Assembly (NCBI GenBank): GCA_004194705.1 | Contig: SADC01000065.1 | Coordinates: 186,001-250,000, forward strand | DNA length: 64,000 bases | DNA from: Ditylenchus dipsaci | Taxonomy: Eukaryota; Nematoda; Chromadorea; Rhabditida; Anguinidae | Direction: 5' to 3' | Shown here: positions 62,155-64,000 of the stretch, in pieces | How the letters are laid out: each line of letters opens with the position of its first letter | Position numbering within the stretch: position 1 is the first letter of the stretch | The notes under the pieces: generated by a model | Told to the model about the DNA's origin: nothing | Seen by the model: the letters and a program-made list of their open reading frames with translations, nothing else | Database searches by the model: none | Translations under genes and position numbers: made by a program

Positions 62155-62510
62155 ATCGATTACCGACCTCAATAATTTTTTTTTCAAAATTTTTTCTCAA
62201 AGTTTGAGTTTTTTAAAAAATCTCTTCTAATATTAAAACCTTGTATTGAATCCTAATCCGTTGATATAAGATCAAAATAAATTTTATGAGCTAAGATATC
62301 GTAATTTTGAGTAGATAAGTCCGAAATTATGTACCACGTACCTACTTTCGTAGATATTTCAGCTCAAAAAATTTATTTTGATCTGATCTTAGCGGATTCA
62401 GGACAATATTTTAGAATTAAGAGCGACTTTCCAAAAACTTTTTCCTCAAAAATCACAATTTTTGATAAAATTTAAAAAAAAATATCGAGGGAACGTAATC
62501 GATAGTCGTT
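62155..62510. mobile_element. Hairpin element
   Basis: ATATCGATTACCGACCTCAA is mirrored by the AATATCGAGGGAACGTAATC end; centre about 62325 (GTACCACGTACC). Arms contain AAATTTTATGAGCTAAGATA / inverse. Confidence 0.6.
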
Positions 62511-62599
62511 CAATTATGTGCAATTGCTTTTGCATGTTTGTCAATTTCACAAGCAAATACATATTCTAGTTTTTAATTAGGCTTTTCTAAAAATACCGT

Positions 62600-62905
62600 T
62601 ACCTTTTGACAGTTGATCATTTGGCTGGAAGAGGACGAAGTTCTTGCTGTAGAGTTTGGCGGCCACGAGGAGCTGCATGCTACTACAGTCAACTCTCGAT
62701 TTAACGAACCCCTGGGGACCGGAAAAAATGTTCGTTAAACCGAGAGTTTCGTTAAATCAAGAGTAAATTTTAGTCATTTTATTTAATCGCTGGCCAAATA
62801 GGCGTTGAAAAAAAGTTCGTTAAATCAAGAGTTTCGTTAAATCGAGGGTTCGTTAAATCAAGAGTTGACTGTACCCCATTCCCGAGTTGCGAATATTTTT
62901 TTAAA
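62600..62905 (-). pseudogene. Broken OTU gene copy
   Basis: About 85 + 30 bases matching the OTU gene at about 59930-60027, split by a TA-flanked MITE. The match ends abruptly on both sides. Non-functional fragment. Confidence 0.75.
62686..62871. mobile_element. pogo/Tigger-like MITE
   Basis: CAGTCAACTCTCGATTTAAC ... GTTAAATCAAGAGTTGACTG with TA on both sides (62684-62685, 62872-62873). Its target GCTAC-TA-CCCCATTCC is uninterrupted in the other OTU copy at about 59990-60005. Confidence 0.9.
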
Positions 62906-63800
62906 AACGCTATTCAAAAAACGCTATAAAACGCTATTTAATTCACTGTCCCCACTGCTGTTGATTTCGGGTGGCTGCGGACTCGGATCCCGGCAACTGA
63001 GAACACGGACAACTCAGCTTTTGAACAACTGATCTCAAAAGAAACTCATATATAGGACAACTCATCACAATTATAGTGATCTTTTGAATACCCGCCCAAT
63101 GTGCAATTCGTTTTTAGGACAACTCATCACAACTAAAACTCATCTTTCGGATAATTGGGCGCGAAAATTTCGAATTATAGGACAATTTACTTCAAATAAC
63201 GTTCGATTTTCTGGCAATTCGATTCTTTTGTGTTTCAATGTAGGCATATTAGGCTATTTGTGTTTTCGTGTCATTTATGTTCATTCCTTAGTCTTTTAAA
63301 AAGACTCTTTTCAACCTGCACATGCCCCGTTCGTGTCTTCTGACTGTTCACTTTCGCACAGAATTCAAAATTTATGCCTATTTCAAATGTGATATCCACT
63401 ATTCTATGTGGATATTTACCTAGATGACCTGGTAAATTGAAACTTAGCCAGAATATAAAAAAGCTATTTTTCTTACACTAAAAGTGTGTGAAAGACTGAG
63501 TTTTAAAAGCCTAAAATTGTGCTTAAATTACACGAGCCCTAAAATACGGGATAGGTTGCACTCAGGTAGACACTTACCTGGATAGCCGAAAAATAAATTT
63601 AGTTTCAATCGGGAGAAAACTACTTTTTTTGACTCAAAATCTTGCGGGGAATCGGGTTTGTTGAGACCAAAATTGCTACTTCACAAAACGAAAAAATTAG
63701 AAATCCCGAATACAAAGCCCTCCACATTCGACTTCCGACCGCAATAAACCACATGAAAGTCTAGCCCATATATTACGCTAAAAAGATTGAAAAAACTAGA
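62906..63800. repeat. Short repeats and satellite E; no gene
   Basis: AGGACAACTCATCACAA occurs twice (63054-63072, 63115-63134). 63400-63700 holds about two units of repeat E (TGTGGATATTTACCTAGATG; AAATCTTGCGGGGAATCGGG). Open frames here lack coding texture. Confidence 0.5.
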
Positions 63801-63830
63801 TGTCATCATCTACATTCTGTTTAACCCACA

Positions 63831-63836
63831 CTTTAT
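63831..63836 (-). promoter_or_regulatory. AATAAA polyadenylation signal
   Basis: TTTATT on the + strand, about 80 bases downstream of the minus-strand stop codon at 63917. Confidence 0.45.
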
Positions 63837-63916
63837 TCTGCATAACAGCACCCAAAACAAAACACACACTACATGAAATCATCGTACATGCACCTTTTCG
63901 AAACAACATTGGAAAT

Positions 63917-64000
63917 TTAGCCTCTTCTGTTTTGCATCAGTCCTCCTGTCCGTGATGGTGGCGGAATCCTTCTTATGCTCACTGCTCATCTTCTCACTGC
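63917..64000 (-). CDS. C-terminal end of a minus-strand gene (partial)
   Basis: One minus-strand frame enters from the window edge and ends with SIRRIPPPSRTGGLMQNRRG and a TAA, followed by AATAAA. A second frame is also open for some length. Basic, Pro/Arg-rich tail; too short to name. Confidence 0.4.

Overview
Eukaryotic, metazoan DNA, probably an invertebrate with nematode-like gene structure. Introns are mostly 43-60 bp, acceptors read TTTTAG/TTTCAG with little polypyrimidine tract, and 3' splice acceptors lie a few bases upstream of two start codons (52931, 54279), as expected for spliced-leader trans-splicing. I cannot name the species. Base composition is AT-rich.

Confident host genes: (1) 20296-22184 (-), a type II membrane protein with a Thr/Pro stalk and a C-terminal fibrinogen-related domain; (2) 49334-51908 (-), a DC-STAMP-domain protein of the DCST1/DCST2/SPE-42/Sneaky type; (3) 52931-54135 (+), the nuclear RNase P/MRP subunit RPP30; (4) 54279-56043 (+), a TRMT10-family SPOUT methyltransferase most like mitochondrial RNase P subunit 1 (MRPP1/TRMT10C). 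Genes 3 and 4 are 143 bp apart and look like an operon. (5) Exon islands at about 1.1, 2.3, 18.3, 36.5, 40.0, 40.3 and 60.6 kb (+) mostly join in compatible phase and may be one large Ser-rich, coiled-coil gene whose giant introns hold most of the window, including the genes above. A sixth gene ends at the right edge (-).

Nearly everything else is DNA transposons, deeply nested. There are Mutator-like elements (MULEs) whose inverted ends are built of short tandem repeats, begin GGG and are flanked by 8-bp target duplications. One carries a FLYWCH finger, a MULE transposase and a ULP1 (C48) protease (14512-18084). Another carries a MULE transposase and an OTU protease (about 22.76-26.34 kb). 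Two near-identical short copies sit at 3534-5146 and 5328-6937, and others carry unknown cargo (46790-48920) or only nested MITEs (57007-59236). A small inverted-repeat element carries a stand-alone OTU gene (59444-60418). There is a hAT element with an 8-bp duplication (40710-43806) plus hAT MITEs, TA-flanked pogo/mariner-like MITEs, and at least nine TTAA-delimited piggyBac-type MITEs, four of them head to tail from 30.5 to 33.3 kb sharing their TTAA sites. Poly-C/poly-G-ended hairpins, minisatellites and a dispersed satellite-like repeat fill the rest.

Many coding stretches carry isolated one-base frame changes, and the two near-identical MULE copies differ almost only by one-base indels. 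Part of the apparent decay may therefore be uncorrected long-read error. Host genes use TE-filled introns; the TEs encode proteases of the ubiquitin/SUMO pathways; and non-autonomous relatives surround each autonomous element.
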